From Lepraria neglecta (lineage: Eukaryota; Ascomycota; Lecanoromycetes; Lecanorales; Stereocaulaceae): a stretch of DNA of 26,072 bases. The stretch is taken from contig JASNWA010000005.1 in NCBI GenBank assembly GCA_033220425.1, forward strand, positions 1-26,072, given 5' to 3'. Positions 10,101-20,009 of this stretch are shown here, one piece after another (position 1 is the stretch's first letter; each line of letters begins with the position of its first letter). Below the pieces are notes generated by a model. It was not told the origin of the DNA. It did no database searches and saw only the letters and a program-made list of their open reading frames with translations. The translations under genes and the position numbers were made by a program.

Positions 10101-11568
10101 GGTCATTATAATACGCCTGGAGGGCGGGGTTAGGGACCTTACAGCTATAACGTGGAAGGAAGAGTAAATATATAGGGTGATGGTTATGGTAATCGTCTAG
10201 ACCCTGGCCCTCAGCTTTGGAGGCGACGATCCCCGGGAGTTCCCCTATCGGCCCTTATAGAGGGACGACTGGACGATAAGTAGCCCACGATACGACCACG
10301 AGGACGGGACCCCGACGATACGCCTCGGGCTAGGATATCGTCGCTCCGTGGATATGTACGGTATGGTCTGGGTCCGTGCCGATCTCATGCGATGGAGGCC
10401 CCTACCGTACTTCTCCCAACACGTACTCGAGAATCTTGGGCTTACCCAAGATTATAACGCCTTTTAGAAGTCCTTCCGCAGATACCGAATCGCCCGTCTC
10501 CTAAATAAGGAATATTATTTCTATAGTCTTTGGCGGGAGTACTATAAGACGTATAGCTGTGTACTGTAGACGTACGAGCCATTAGAACGCTAGGTGAAAC
10601 GCACACTGGATCTCGCCGCGCAACTCGTCGTCAGGGAATATAATCTAGAAGTTTTCGATATCCTCGCCAAGCGCTGCTATATCGCTAAAAGAGACTAGAA
10701 GGATACTATTCGAAGCCGTAAGACGGGACCCTGCCCCGTTTAAGATGAGTAGCCCTCTAAGGTAATATAGAAGGAACACTTTCTCGCGCAAATAGACGAC
10801 GAGGACTCGCGAAATGGTCTCTGTATACTTACGCCCGGGTTAGTGACCCGGATTACAGGGGGCCGGCCTAATATTGTTCGTGCGAGAGCCCCGGGCTCCA
10901 ACGGCAAAGAAGCCTTCTTCGCTTACTACTACGAGTTAGGCCTATGGTAGGATCGAGTCCGCGCCCTCTTTGGATTCGACGAGCCGGAATTATAGGGTCG
11001 GGGGCGTAAATAGGAGCGATGTAAATTCCGGACCCTCGTTAAACAACTCTGGACTATTTTCGACCAGACCTTTCTATATATCCTGCGTCAACCCGCGTAG
11101 ACGGATTATCTCGGACGCCGCGCCTCTAAACTGATACTGATCATTCCCTAATACGATGCTAACCACCTCTTGTATATCTAAAAGGCGAACGATAATAATG
11201 CCGTTTTTACCCGATAGAGGATCAATAAGATACCGATAGTCTAGCGAACCAACTGGTTATCCTACCGTCTTAATACTGAGTACTATCCTTTCGTCGATCG
11301 GGTTGACCGCGCTGTGAATAACTCTCCTACCCAGAAGGCGATTAGCCGTATCATCCGAGACGGCCCCTTATATACCTTGACCAATACTAACAGCGATACT
11401 ACCAAATATCTTCGCGGCGTATTCCGCAATCTGGTCACGTTAGATAACACGTTTCTTAATACGCGGATATACCTTACGCTAGTTAAGCAAGATAGTAAGG
11501 AAGGTAGAGAGGATATCTCGGAACTTGCTAAGGAAGAGCCGTCGGTGCTGGTGTTATTAGACGAGTAG
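7105..11568 (+). pseudogene. Giant RIP-broken gene of unrecognised family, about 1490 codons
   Basis: A single frame runs for about 4.46 kb without a visible frameshift or intron. About forty internal stops are all TAA or TAG except one TGA (8275), as expected from C-to-T at CAA, CAG, CGA or G-to-A at TGG. The likely start is now ATA at 7105, a RIPed ATG, giving a basic MGRKAKP-type N-terminus with EERLAARRATQR. Next comes a Ser/Thr/Pro-rich, probably disordered region (to about 8170), then a dense globular-looking region rich in Tyr, Trp and Asp (about 8190-9610) that includes WLDFGVEDTP-like and NKAYN-like stretches (as read through RIP stops). A Pro-rich linker (about 9800-9850) and a second globular region (about 10030-11560) follow. 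I recognise no catalytic motif or family. It ends with GACGAGTAG just before satellite array 2, so the true C-terminus may be lost. Confidence 0.7.
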
Positions 11569-11577
11569 ATGCGGCGG

Positions 11578-12710
11578 AATCCGAGGATAGAATCAGAATA
11601 GCCTCGATTAGACGGTGCCAGAGGTGGCCGGTAAACCATTGCCGGGGTTACCCTTTACCTATACTATCAAGGCAAAGGTCCTCAGCGGATTCTGTACTGG
11701 CTATTAACTTAGATCCCTCTCTATCTCGCTAAGGAGTGGTCCGTTTTTCAATCCGAGGATAGAATCAGAATCACCTTAATTAGACGGTGCCAGAGGTGGC
11801 CGGCAAACCATTGCCGGGGTTACCCTTTACCTATACTATCAAGGTAAAGGTCCTCAGCGGATTCAGAACTGGCTATTAACTTAGATCCCTCTCTATCTCG
11901 CCAAGGAGTGGTCCGTTTTTCAATCCGAGGACGGAATCAGAATAGCCTTGATTAGACGGTACTAGGGGTAGCCGGTAAACCATTGCCGGGGTTACCCTTT
12001 ACTTATACTATCAAGGTAAAGGTCCTCAGCGGATTCGGAACTGGCTATTAACTTAGATCCCTCTCTATCTCGCTAAGGAATGGTCCGTTTTTCAATCCGA
12101 GGACGGAATCAGAATAGCCTTGATTAGACGGTGCTAGGGGTGGCCGGTAAACCATGGCCGGGGTCACCCTTTACCTAGGATATTAAGGTAAAGGTCCTCA
12201 GCGGATTTAGAACTGGCTATCGACTTAGATCCCTCTCTATCTCGCTAAGGAGTGGTCCGTTTTTTAATCCGAGGACGGAATCAGAATCGCCTTAATTAGA
12301 CGGTGCCAGAGGTAGCCGGTAAACTATTGCCGGGGTTGCCCTTTATCTAGGATATCCAGGTAAAGGTCCTCAGCGGATTCTGCACTGGCTATCGACTTAG
12401 ATCCCTCTCTATCTCGCCAAGGAGTGGTCCGTTTTTTAATCTGAGGACGGAATCAGAATCGCCTTAATTAGACGGTGCTAGAGGTAGCCGGCAAACTATT
12501 GCCGGGGTTGCCCTTTATCTAGGATATCCAGGTAAAGGTCCTCAGCGGATTCTGCACTGGCTATCGACTTAGATCCCTCTCTATCTCGCCAAGGAGTGGT
12601 CCGTTTTTTAATCCGAGGACGGAATTAGAATCGCCTTAATTAGACGGTGCCAGAGGTGGCCGGCAAACCATTGCCGGGGTCACCCTTGATCTAGGACATC
12701 AAGGCAAAGG
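11578..12710 (+). repeat. 172-bp satellite, array 2 (about 6.6 units)
   Basis: The landmark CTATCTCGCY occurs at 11721, 11893, 12065, 12237, 12409 and 12581, always 172 apart, with a partial unit in front. Units match those of arrays 1 and 3 in the same orientation. Differences are mostly transitions, and I see no length change between landmarks. The array starts ten bases after the last in-frame stop of the giant pseudogene. Confidence 0.95.
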
Positions 12711-12815
12711 TTCAAAGCAGAATCAGCTAGCTATTAACTTTAATCCTGCTTGATTTATTAAGGAGCTATTTAGTTTTTATCCTGAAAATTAGAATAGCCG
12801 GAGTTAGGTAGTACT
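12711..12815 (+). repeat. Diverged terminal satellite unit of array 2
   Basis: Sequence still alignable to the satellite (GGAGCTATTTAGTTTTTATCC in place of GGAGTGGTCCGTTTTTNATCC) but far more diverged than internal units. The same diverged version closes array 3 at 21881-21995, so the two arrays share one ancestral edge. Confidence 0.8.
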
Positions 12816-12985
12816 CCAGATATCTTGGATTTTTGTGTAATATACACCCCGCCCCGCGGTTACCTCGATGTAAGCTGGTTCTTTTTAAATCTATTCTCTT
12901 CTTCTTAATACTCTCCGGTCTATTCTCTTCTTACTGAATCCTTTAAGCCCTTTCTATATTAGTGAATCAGTTTCTTCGACACTCT
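12816..12985 (+). promoter_or_regulatory. Likely promoter/5' UTR of the small two-exon gene
   Basis: Located between the satellite edge and the ATG at 12986. It has GTAATATACACC (TATA-like), a GC-rich CCCCGCCCCGCGG, and long CT-rich tracts (TTCTCTTCTTCTTAATACTC) typical of fungal promoters. It is conserved in the second copy (21996-22143) with an internal deletion of about 12 bases and RIP transitions. The function is inferred from position and composition. Confidence 0.45.
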
Positions 12986-13164
12986 ATGGCTCTACCGGCA
13001 CCTACTACCTGGACCGCGGAGACCGGCGCTGATATAGTCGGCACCTGGTTAAGCGAGCTGAGATCAAGCGGCGCCCCTTAGTATAGCCCTGCTCCAGGCC
13101 TGGCTGGACCGCCGGCCATCTGGCCACAGGTAGCTTCATACACTAGCGAGGCTTAGAGGCAGAG

Positions 13165-13557
13165 GTAAGATAGATATTTCTTGCTTGCCTGTATACTTAC
13201 TTACTTGCCTACTTGCTTGCTTACCTATATACTTGCCTGCTTGCTTACTTGCTTACTTACTTGCTTGCCTGTATACTTACCTGCTTACTTACTTACTTGC
13301 TTACTTACTTGCTTGCCTACTTGCTTGCTTGCCTGTATACTTACCTACTTGCTTACTTACTTGCTTGCTTGCCTGTATACTTACCTACTTGCTTACTTAC
13401 TTGCTTGCTTGCCTATATACTTACTTGCTTGCTTACTTGCTTGCTTGCTTGCTTACTTGCTTACCTACTTATTTACCTACTTACTTACCTCCTCACTTAC
13501 TTTCTTCCTTCCCCCTCCCTATTTTCTAAGGGCTAATCATTTATTAACTCCATCTAG
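13165..13557 (+). other. Intron filled by a tetranucleotide microsatellite
   Basis: The donor is AG/GTAAGA and the acceptor is ATCTAG, with TTAACTC upstream as a branch-site candidate. It is 393 bases, long for a filamentous fungus, because most of it is microsatellite. Both splice sides agree in phase (two bases of a codon before, one after). Confidence 0.65.
13181..13500 (+). repeat. (CYTR)n microsatellite, copy 1
   Basis: About 320 bases of tandem CTTG, CTTA, CCTG and CCTA units. CTTG and CTTA differ by TpG to TpA, the RIP change on the other strand. The periodic sequence leaves three frames open, reading Leu-Ala/Thr-Cys-Leu repeats, which are not genes. Confidence 0.95.
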
Positions 13558-14101
13558 CTACCTGAATTCGGTCGTTGATATATCGGAACGGGCGAGCTAT
13601 GAGGCCTGTAGCACATTGAATCCTACAGCGCGCGCTATAACCGCCTACAGCGCGGCGCTGGTATACAGCAACCTGAATAGCGCTAGCCAAGACGACGCCG
13701 GCCTCGCGCAGTGGCACGCAGTAGGGATAGCCCGGGCCGGGTAGCAGTATTATGTCTACAGCAGCACGTTCGATCCGGCGGATTACCTAGCCTCGTCTCC
13801 CCCCCCGCGGCTCTCTAGCCAGCCTAGCTATATTAATGCCGAGCATATTATCCGGTTGATGCGGACCCCCCAATCGACTACCTATCCGGCTATCAGAGGG
13901 GTACAAGGCCATCCGGTCCGGGGCCGTGGCCTGACTATGGCCGACATATGGATTACGGGGAGCGGGAATACGAGGCAGCAATATATAGGAGAGGGGGCCC
14001 GGTTTATTTACGAGGTAGCTGGTAGGCGTGCCGGTATCTCGGCTATAGGGCCGATAATACCTAATCCTGCAGGATATAATTGGGTACGGGCGACTTGGTA
14101 A

Positions 14102-14264
14102 CGATTACTATAGAAATAGTAGATAATTCAAGAATAAAAGAATTATAACTAATTACTAGAATAATAGATAAGAAAAGGAGGAAATAGTTAAACTGTCTCC
14201 CATCAGAAATTCCAGTCTTGGTTCACTGGAATTATTTCCTAGGGCTGCATTTTTACCGCGGCCC
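14102..14264. other. Intergenic flank of the retrotransposon
   Basis: An AT-rich stretch follows the small gene's stop, then sequence with a dyad AATTCCAG...CTGGAATT (about 14207-14232). The last five bases, GGCCC, are the left target-site duplication. No gene is seen. Confidence 0.6.
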
Positions 14265-14338
14265 TGTTAGAACCCTCGGTTCTGACAGGACTGTCCTGTA
14301 GGACAAGATACTACAGACAGGACTAGCAGCTGAAGCGA

Positions 14339-14415
14339 TGAGCGCAACGAGCGCAGTGCGCTCATAGCGCTCAGGAATGATAAGCGCAATGAGCGCCGTG
14401 CGCTCATAACGCTCA
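14339..14415. repeat. Two adjacent cruciform-type hairpins in the LTR
   Basis: First: TGAGCGC-AAC-GAGCGCA-G-TGCGCTC-ATA-GCGCTCA (14339-14373), nested perfect arms. A second, similar but imperfect hairpin follows (about 14382-14415). Both recur in the 3' LTR, where paired TG and CA sites were RIPed on both arms of the second hairpin so that pairing is largely kept. Confidence 0.85.
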
Positions 14416-14442
14416 TGGATTGCTTGGCAGGATTTCTTATGT

Positions 14443-14451
14443 CTATATATA
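14443..14451 (+). promoter_or_regulatory. TATA box of the 5' LTR
   Basis: CTATATATA lies in the middle of the LTR. About 30 bases downstream is AGTGTGTTTAAC, a plausible transcript start (start of R). The same arrangement occurs in the 3' LTR at about 20588-20596. Confidence 0.6.
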
Positions 14452-14693
14452 CGGGGCTTTGCCCGTTGTTTAGAACAGTGTGTTTAACTTAGTAAACTAT
14501 TACTTGGTTAATCTTCTTGGTACTCCTTGCACTATACTTTACTAGTTATTAATATAGAACGTATTAATTACCTATAACCACAAAGACTGCCATTCTACCT
14601 GAGTGACTCCTCTCCCACAGAAGTATAAGACATTTACACCTATACCCGGTTATCGCACCGTTAGGTAAACGATCGGATATAGGTCGTAACACT

Positions 14694-14701
14694 TTGAACA
14701 C
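14694..14701 (+). other. Candidate self-priming primer-binding site
   Basis: TTGAACAC lies two bases inside the 5' LTR. No TGG-starting tRNA primer site is present there. The eight bases are the exact complement of GTGTTCAA, found in the 3' LTR at 20624-20631 about 30 bases after the TATA box (RIPed to GTGTTTAA in the 5' LTR). This would fit Tf1-type self-priming, where the RNA's own 5' end primes. It rests on eight bases only. Confidence 0.35.
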
Positions 14702-14784
14702 CCTAAGGGATAAGTTCTTCAATAACTTCAGGCAGAAACCCTACCCTAAATACCTCAACGGTTACTGGCTAAAGACGCTATACT

Positions 14785-16494
14785 ATAGACGAAGGATCTG
14801 GAAAAAGGATCAAGGTTACAGTACCAGACCTGTACTACGGAGACAGGGATAAGCTTGAGCCATAGCTTACACAAGTATAACTATACCTTCTGTTCCAGGG
14901 AGACTTGCTCCTAGTAACTAGATACACTACCTTCGCCATATCGTACCTACGAGGACGGGCCCAAAAGTAGGTCGAACCTTTCCTAAAGAAGTATATAGAA
15001 GACGACGACGAAGACGGCGACGTTAAGTCATAGATAGAAAGTATGCCAAAGTTTATGGTTGAAATCCGCCGTATATTCGGACCTTCTAACGAGGCAAATA
15101 TAGTAATACGCATTATCTAGTATATAAAGCAGAAGAAATCAGCGTCAGAGTTTTCAACTCAATTTCAAATATACGCGACTAAAACGGGCTAGGATAATAA
15201 TACGCTGATAACAATATATTATTAAGGCCTTAAAGATAATGTTAAAGACGAGCTCATAAGATTCGGAGGAGTAATCGATACTCTGGACAGACTTATTAAA
15301 AATACGATCGAGATTAATAACAAACTATTTGAATGATCTATAGAGAAACGGTATGACGGAGGAGTTAGCGGAACCCGATATAAGGGATTCTTTTCAAAAA
15401 CAAGGAATTACCGATAAGACTACAGGGAATATAATACTTACTGTAGTATAGTACTAATAGAGATTAACTTTATTTAGATAGGAAAGAAGAAAGGAAACTT
15501 TAAAGGGAAAAAGCAGTATGGGGGAAAGAAAGCAATTACTTGCTATAGCTATAGCAAACTGGGCTATATGGCTAGAGACTGCAGGTCGAAGAATATAGTA
15601 TACCGACCACAGATTAACGTAATGGAAGGAGGACCTCTAGATAACAAGGAAAACTCCGAAGAAATATAGCTACTCTACGACACAGAAGAATTAAGTCAGG
15701 ATTTAGAAGACGATACCTTTGAATTAGAATTCAATAAAGAGGTGTGGAGATATTACTATAGGGATAGTAATAGATCTTAATAGTATGAGACGGATTAGGA
15801 ACAGCGGAAAGCTAGTCGGGAGAGACTAGCGTCGATACCCGAACCTGGATCTACTATATCCCAAGTAGAAGGAAAATTACTAGAAATTAACGAACCTTAA
15901 TCGGATAAAGACGAATATAAACTCTTCGACGAAATCGAAAGTAAAGTACGAGGCGTGTTGAATAAGTAATTATCTGTAAAACCTAAATAGGACGAACCTA
16001 TACGAGACTATCGATGCGATAGGGAACATTAGTAATATGGCGAGATTCTATATACTGAATATATATTGCCCGATTATTTAGTATATAGAGAGGAAAGGGG
16101 CTGTCTGGCGGAAGAATATACGGTACCTTTACTCAAGAGAGCTTACTATAGAGAAATATAGTAGTATAAGTATAAGGAAGATAGATACTAATAGTATCTT
16201 GTAAGTAAGAGGAAGTATTACTACTTCCTATACTTTATAGAGAAGTAGGAAAAAGAAAGAAATAGCTTACTCAAAGTCTTTAAGAGAGGAGCTTATAACC
16301 AGGTACTATAGTATAGCTGCCTATATAATAAATATATCCCGTATAAGGGTATAAAGGAAGTATATAGCTTCCTACTATTATAGGGAAAAGAATAATCTCT
16401 TATACTACGGGGAAGCATAAGGAGATTAATACGTTATTCCCCAAACAATAATTGTGTTCCGCCCAATACCATACTCACATTATTGTACCAGTGA
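14785..16494 (+). pseudogene. gag: gag (capsid and nucleocapsid) of the Ty3/Gypsy element
   Basis: The start is probably ATA at 14785 (RIPed ATG). A retrotransposon Gag domain is readable from about 14821 to 15340 (PDLYYGDRDKLEP, then LYLLFQGD, YTTFAISYLRGRAQ). The zinc knuckle at 15541-15582 keeps the first and last Cys, but the second Cys and the His both read Tyr; TGT to TAT and CAT to TAT are RIP changes, so metal binding is lost. A long charged tail rich in Tyr codons and RIP stops follows, to the TGA at 16492. The reading frame overlaps pol in the -1 frame. Gag packages element RNA in cytoplasmic particles in this family. Confidence 0.85.
16440..16446 (+). other. Candidate -1 frameshift site between gag and pol
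   Basis: C CCA AAC fits the X XXY YYZ pattern and is correctly phased in the gag frame. Slippage by -1 enters the pol frame just before the protease. A TAA (16449) now follows in the pol frame, explicable as a RIPed CAA. Function is inferred. Confidence 0.4.
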
Positions 16495-19400
16495 ACATCG
16501 ACGGACAGCGGACCGTGGCAATAATAGATAGCGGAGCTACAGGAAATTTCATCTCAAGGAACTTGGTAGACTCAAGTAGCCTACTAACCCGGAAGAAAAA
16601 ATTATCATATGAGCTACGCCTAGCTAACGGGTCAGTATTTTCAACAGGAAAAGTAGAGGAGGAAATACGCTCCCTACTAGTAATAATTCAGTAATACTAC
16701 GAGGAGATTATATTCGATATAGTTAGGATGGCCACCTATAATATTATTTTAGGAATACCTTAGTTAAATAAATATAACCTAGAAATCAACTAGAAGATAA
16801 AAGTACTTAAATTCGGACGATCTGGAAATGTCACCAGTATTAGACCTATTAGTTAATAGTAGATGATAATAGATAAGAGGAAGAACCGAAGACTGGTCGA
16901 AGTATATATTACTTTATTCTTAAACGATAAGAGCGACTTCTAAGAGAGAAGGCTCGACTCCTTAGTTACTAGTAAAGGTCAGCGGGATACTAAAGAGAGA
17001 GCTACTAAAGGAAAAGACGAACCTTCTGCGATCCCTCAGGAATATAAACGGTAGGTATACCTATTCGAGGAAGAGACAAGCGCAAAAGCGTTACCTAAGT
17101 ACTAGCTATAGGATTATAAGATCGAACTCGAAACTGGCAGGGCGCCGATATTTAGACCTATCTATACATTATTAGAAAAGGAACTTACTATACTTCGCGG
17201 GTATATCGAGGAGAACCTTAAGAAGGGATTTATTCGGGAATCTAAATTACTAGTAGGTTATCTAATCCTCTTCGCGCCGAAGAAGGACGGAAGCTTAAGG
17301 CTATACGTCGACTATCGAAAGTTGAATGATATTACTATCAAGAATCGTTACCCTTTACCAAACATCAGCGAGCTACAGGATCGGCTCGGCAAAGCAAAGA
17401 TATTTACGAAACTAGACCTCAGGGGTATATATAATCTAATCCGAATGAAAGAAGGCGAAGAATAGAAAACTGCCTTTCGGACCAGATATAGCTACTACGA
17501 ATATCTAGTAATACTGTTTAGACTCACCAATGTACTAGTAACCTGCCAAGCACTTATTAATAACGTTATACGAGCATACTTAGATTGAACAGCGATAGCG
17601 TACCTCGATAATATCTTGATTTACTCTAAGAAAAAGGAAGAATATATTAAGTATATACAGGACATTATCGAATACCTGTCGTAAGCGGGACTTCTCCTTA
17701 AACCGGAAAAGTGCGAATTTTATAGGGACTCTATTGAGTTCCTAGGATTTATAGTCAGCATAAAAGGTATTAGTATAAGCCTAGAAAAGATCAAAGCCAT
17801 AGCGGAATAGCCTATACCACAGGACGTCAAAGCAGTATAAAGTTTCTTAGGATTTGCTAACTTTAACAGGAAGTTTATTAAGGGCTACTTAAAGAAAGTA
17901 CTTCTACTTACAGATATTACTAAGAAGGATATCGGATTTATATAGGGATAAGAATAATAAAGGTCGTTTGACACGTTAAAAAAAGTATATACAGATCTAC
18001 TAGTACTCTATACCTTTTAAGCTAACGAACCGGCTTGTATCGAAATAGATACCTCGGATCTCGCAATAGGAGCATGCCTGTATTAAATAAAGGACCAAAA
18101 GTAGTATCCAGTTACCTACTTTTCACGAAAGATATTAGTAGTAGAATAAAACTACAATATACACGATAAAGAACTACTTGCCGTAGTATATATACTTCAG
18201 AATTAGAGAGTGTACGCAGAAAGCTACTCGGACCTAACCATCTTCACGGATCACAAGAATCTTCTTAACTTTACAACAATAAAAGAGTTGAACAGGAGAC
18301 AGGTCAGATAGTTAGAACTACTCGGACAATACAAGTTCAAGATAACCTATACCCCAGGGAAAGATAATGGTCGAGTAGATACGCTTAGCAGGCGATCAGA
18401 CTATATAGAAGAAAAGAACATTACAGAACAACCAATCCTAAAACGAGAAGCCGATGGATCATTAGTGCCATATTAGGCATTAGCAATGACCCTTTATATA
18501 TCAGGACCTGATACGACTAATAGGATCATAAAGGCCTATAATAACGATACATTCGCAACCAAGCTACGACAGGATCAACCAGATTCAGTATTACTCAGAT
18601 ATCAGGAAAAAACTTACTTACCTGATACATGCGTTAAAGAAGTAATCAGGGATTACCACGATGATCTATTACAAGGTCACCCTAGAGTATCCAAGATAAT
18701 GGAACTCCTAGGACGAGGATATATAGCGCCGAAGCTTCGGACGCGCGTTAAACAATATATCAAGGAATGTATTCAATACCAGCAGAACAAGTCTGCACGA
18801 TACGCCAAGTACAGGCAAATTCAATTTGCGCCTATACTAGAATCACTATAGGATAATGTCATAATAGACTTTATAGTCAAACTACTACCTTTAAAGGATC
18901 CGGCTACGTAAGACGCCTTCGATTCAATTATAGTCATTATAGATAAACTAACGAAGTATATAATCATAATACTATTCAAAGAGATATACAAGGTAGATTA
19001 GTTAGCCTTTATACTACTCGACAAACTTATAAGAGATTATAGTATACCTAAGTCGATAATATCCGATAGAGACAAGTTATTTACTTCTAACTACTGGAGA
19101 ACGCTGATCGGAGTAATTAGAACTAAACTTCGGATATTAATAGTGTACTATCTATAGACTAATAGATAAACGGAATGTGCAAATCAAACGATGGAAGTAT
19201 ACCTAAGATATTACGTAAACCTAAAATAAGATAACTGGGTTTTACTACTTCTAATAGTATAACTAGCGTATAACGATAAAAGATCAGATACGACAGGTCT
19301 AATACTATTCTTTGCCAATCACGGAAAGAATGCGAATATATTTCTGCAAGCTAGGGATGGACCCAACACAGAAAAAGCCTTAGTTAAGGTAGAAGAGCTG

Positions 19401-20009
19401 AAGAATTTATATAAGGATATATAAAGGACGATTAAGAGCTTAAATAATAAGTTAAAGGGATAGGTTAATAGTAAAAGAAAGAATATTCCTCAGCTTAAAG
19501 AGGGGGATAAAGTATACCTCCTAACCAAAAATATGAAGATAACGAGACTAAGCAAGAAATTAGATTACGTTAAGGTCGGACTATTCTTAATTAAGAAGGT
19601 AAAGGGGGCCGTTAACTATAAACTCGAGCTTCTACCTGACGCCAAAGTATATCTAGTATTCTATATCTTACTTCTAGAGCCAGCAGACTCTAATACACTA
19701 CTCCAAGAAACGTTTTATTATAATATTAAGGAAGAAATAGAGTATAAGGTCGAGAGGATCCTAGATAGAAGAAATCAGTTCTATCTGGTTAAATAGAAAG
19801 GGTATAACGAAACGGAAAGTACCTAGGAACCTCTTAGGAACCTTGCGGGGAATTGCGGGGAACGCCTACAAGAGTTTCATCGGAGACAAGAGAAGACTAG
19901 TCGAAACTCTCGGGGCCCTCTAGGCCGGGGGGAGGTCGAACTGCTCGGAGCCGACGTTGAATATCAAACTATCAGGGGTATCAGAAGGAAGGTTCTTATC
20001 CTTCTCTAA
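16440..20009 (+). pseudogene. pol: pol of the Ty3/Gypsy element (protease, RT, RNase H, integrase, chromodomain)
   Basis: One frame carries all domains in Ty3/Gypsy order. Protease: DSGATGNF at 16527. Reverse transcriptase about 17110-17770: KLDLRG, and a catalytic box now YLDN (17601) instead of YLDD, explained by TG to TA. RNase H starts near 18040 (IDTSDLAIGACL). The integrase zinc finger begins near 18650 (HDDLLQGH) with its last Cys read as Tyr; the core Asp (IDFIVK, 18864), Asp (SDRDKLF, 19058) and Glu (TECANQT, 19170) remain. A C-terminal chromodomain (about 19735-19840: EYKVERILD, then LVK.KGYNETEST.EPL) marks it as a chromovirus, a group known to target heterochromatin. Many RIP stops make it non-functional. 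The frame ends TAA at 20007. Confidence 0.93.

Larger units (their letters stand above)
12986..14101 (+). pseudogene. Small two-exon gene, RIP-broken, unknown function
   Basis: Exon 1 (12986-13164) starts MALPAPTTWTAETGADIVG. Exon 2 (13558-14101) runs to a TAA after VRATW, for about 240 residues in total. Splicing GTAAGA at 13165 to CTAG at 13557 joins the exons in frame. Three in-frame TAG codons (13079, 13154, 13742) stand in Gln/Trp-like contexts, so the copy is inactivated by RIP with few hits. There is no signal peptide or membrane segment. Exon 2 has a WHAVGIA segment followed by YYVYSSTFDP and later a GNTRQQYIGEGARF stretch. This spacing recalls the His, Asp and Gln/Cys blocks of Ulp1/adenain-type cysteine peptidases with Cys replaced by Tyr (TGT to TAT fits RIP), but this is weak. 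A second, truncated copy lies at 22144. Confidence 0.65.
14265..14691 (+). repeat. 5' LTR
   Basis: Begins TGTTAGAACC and ends GTCGTAACA, the TG...CA ends of LTRs. It aligns to the 3' LTR without length change. The differences, about two dozen, appear to be all C/T or G/A transitions, mostly at CpA or TpG, as expected when RIP hit each copy independently after insertion. Confidence 0.96.

Noticed and set aside
11283-11639. Minus-strand frames at 1524-1880, 2380-2589, 5538-5759, 11283-11639, 13787-13981 and 14835-15113
   Set aside because: They are antisense to better-supported plus-strand frames or to satellite DNA and show no recognisable protein features.
13181-13744. Long Leu/Ala/Cys/Thr-rich frames across the microsatellites at 13181-13744 and 22335-22901, resembling membrane proteins
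   Set aside because: They arise because a tetranucleotide repeat without stops is open in three frames. The repeat sits within a well-defined intron, and only the non-repeat end of the 13181 frame is real exon 2.
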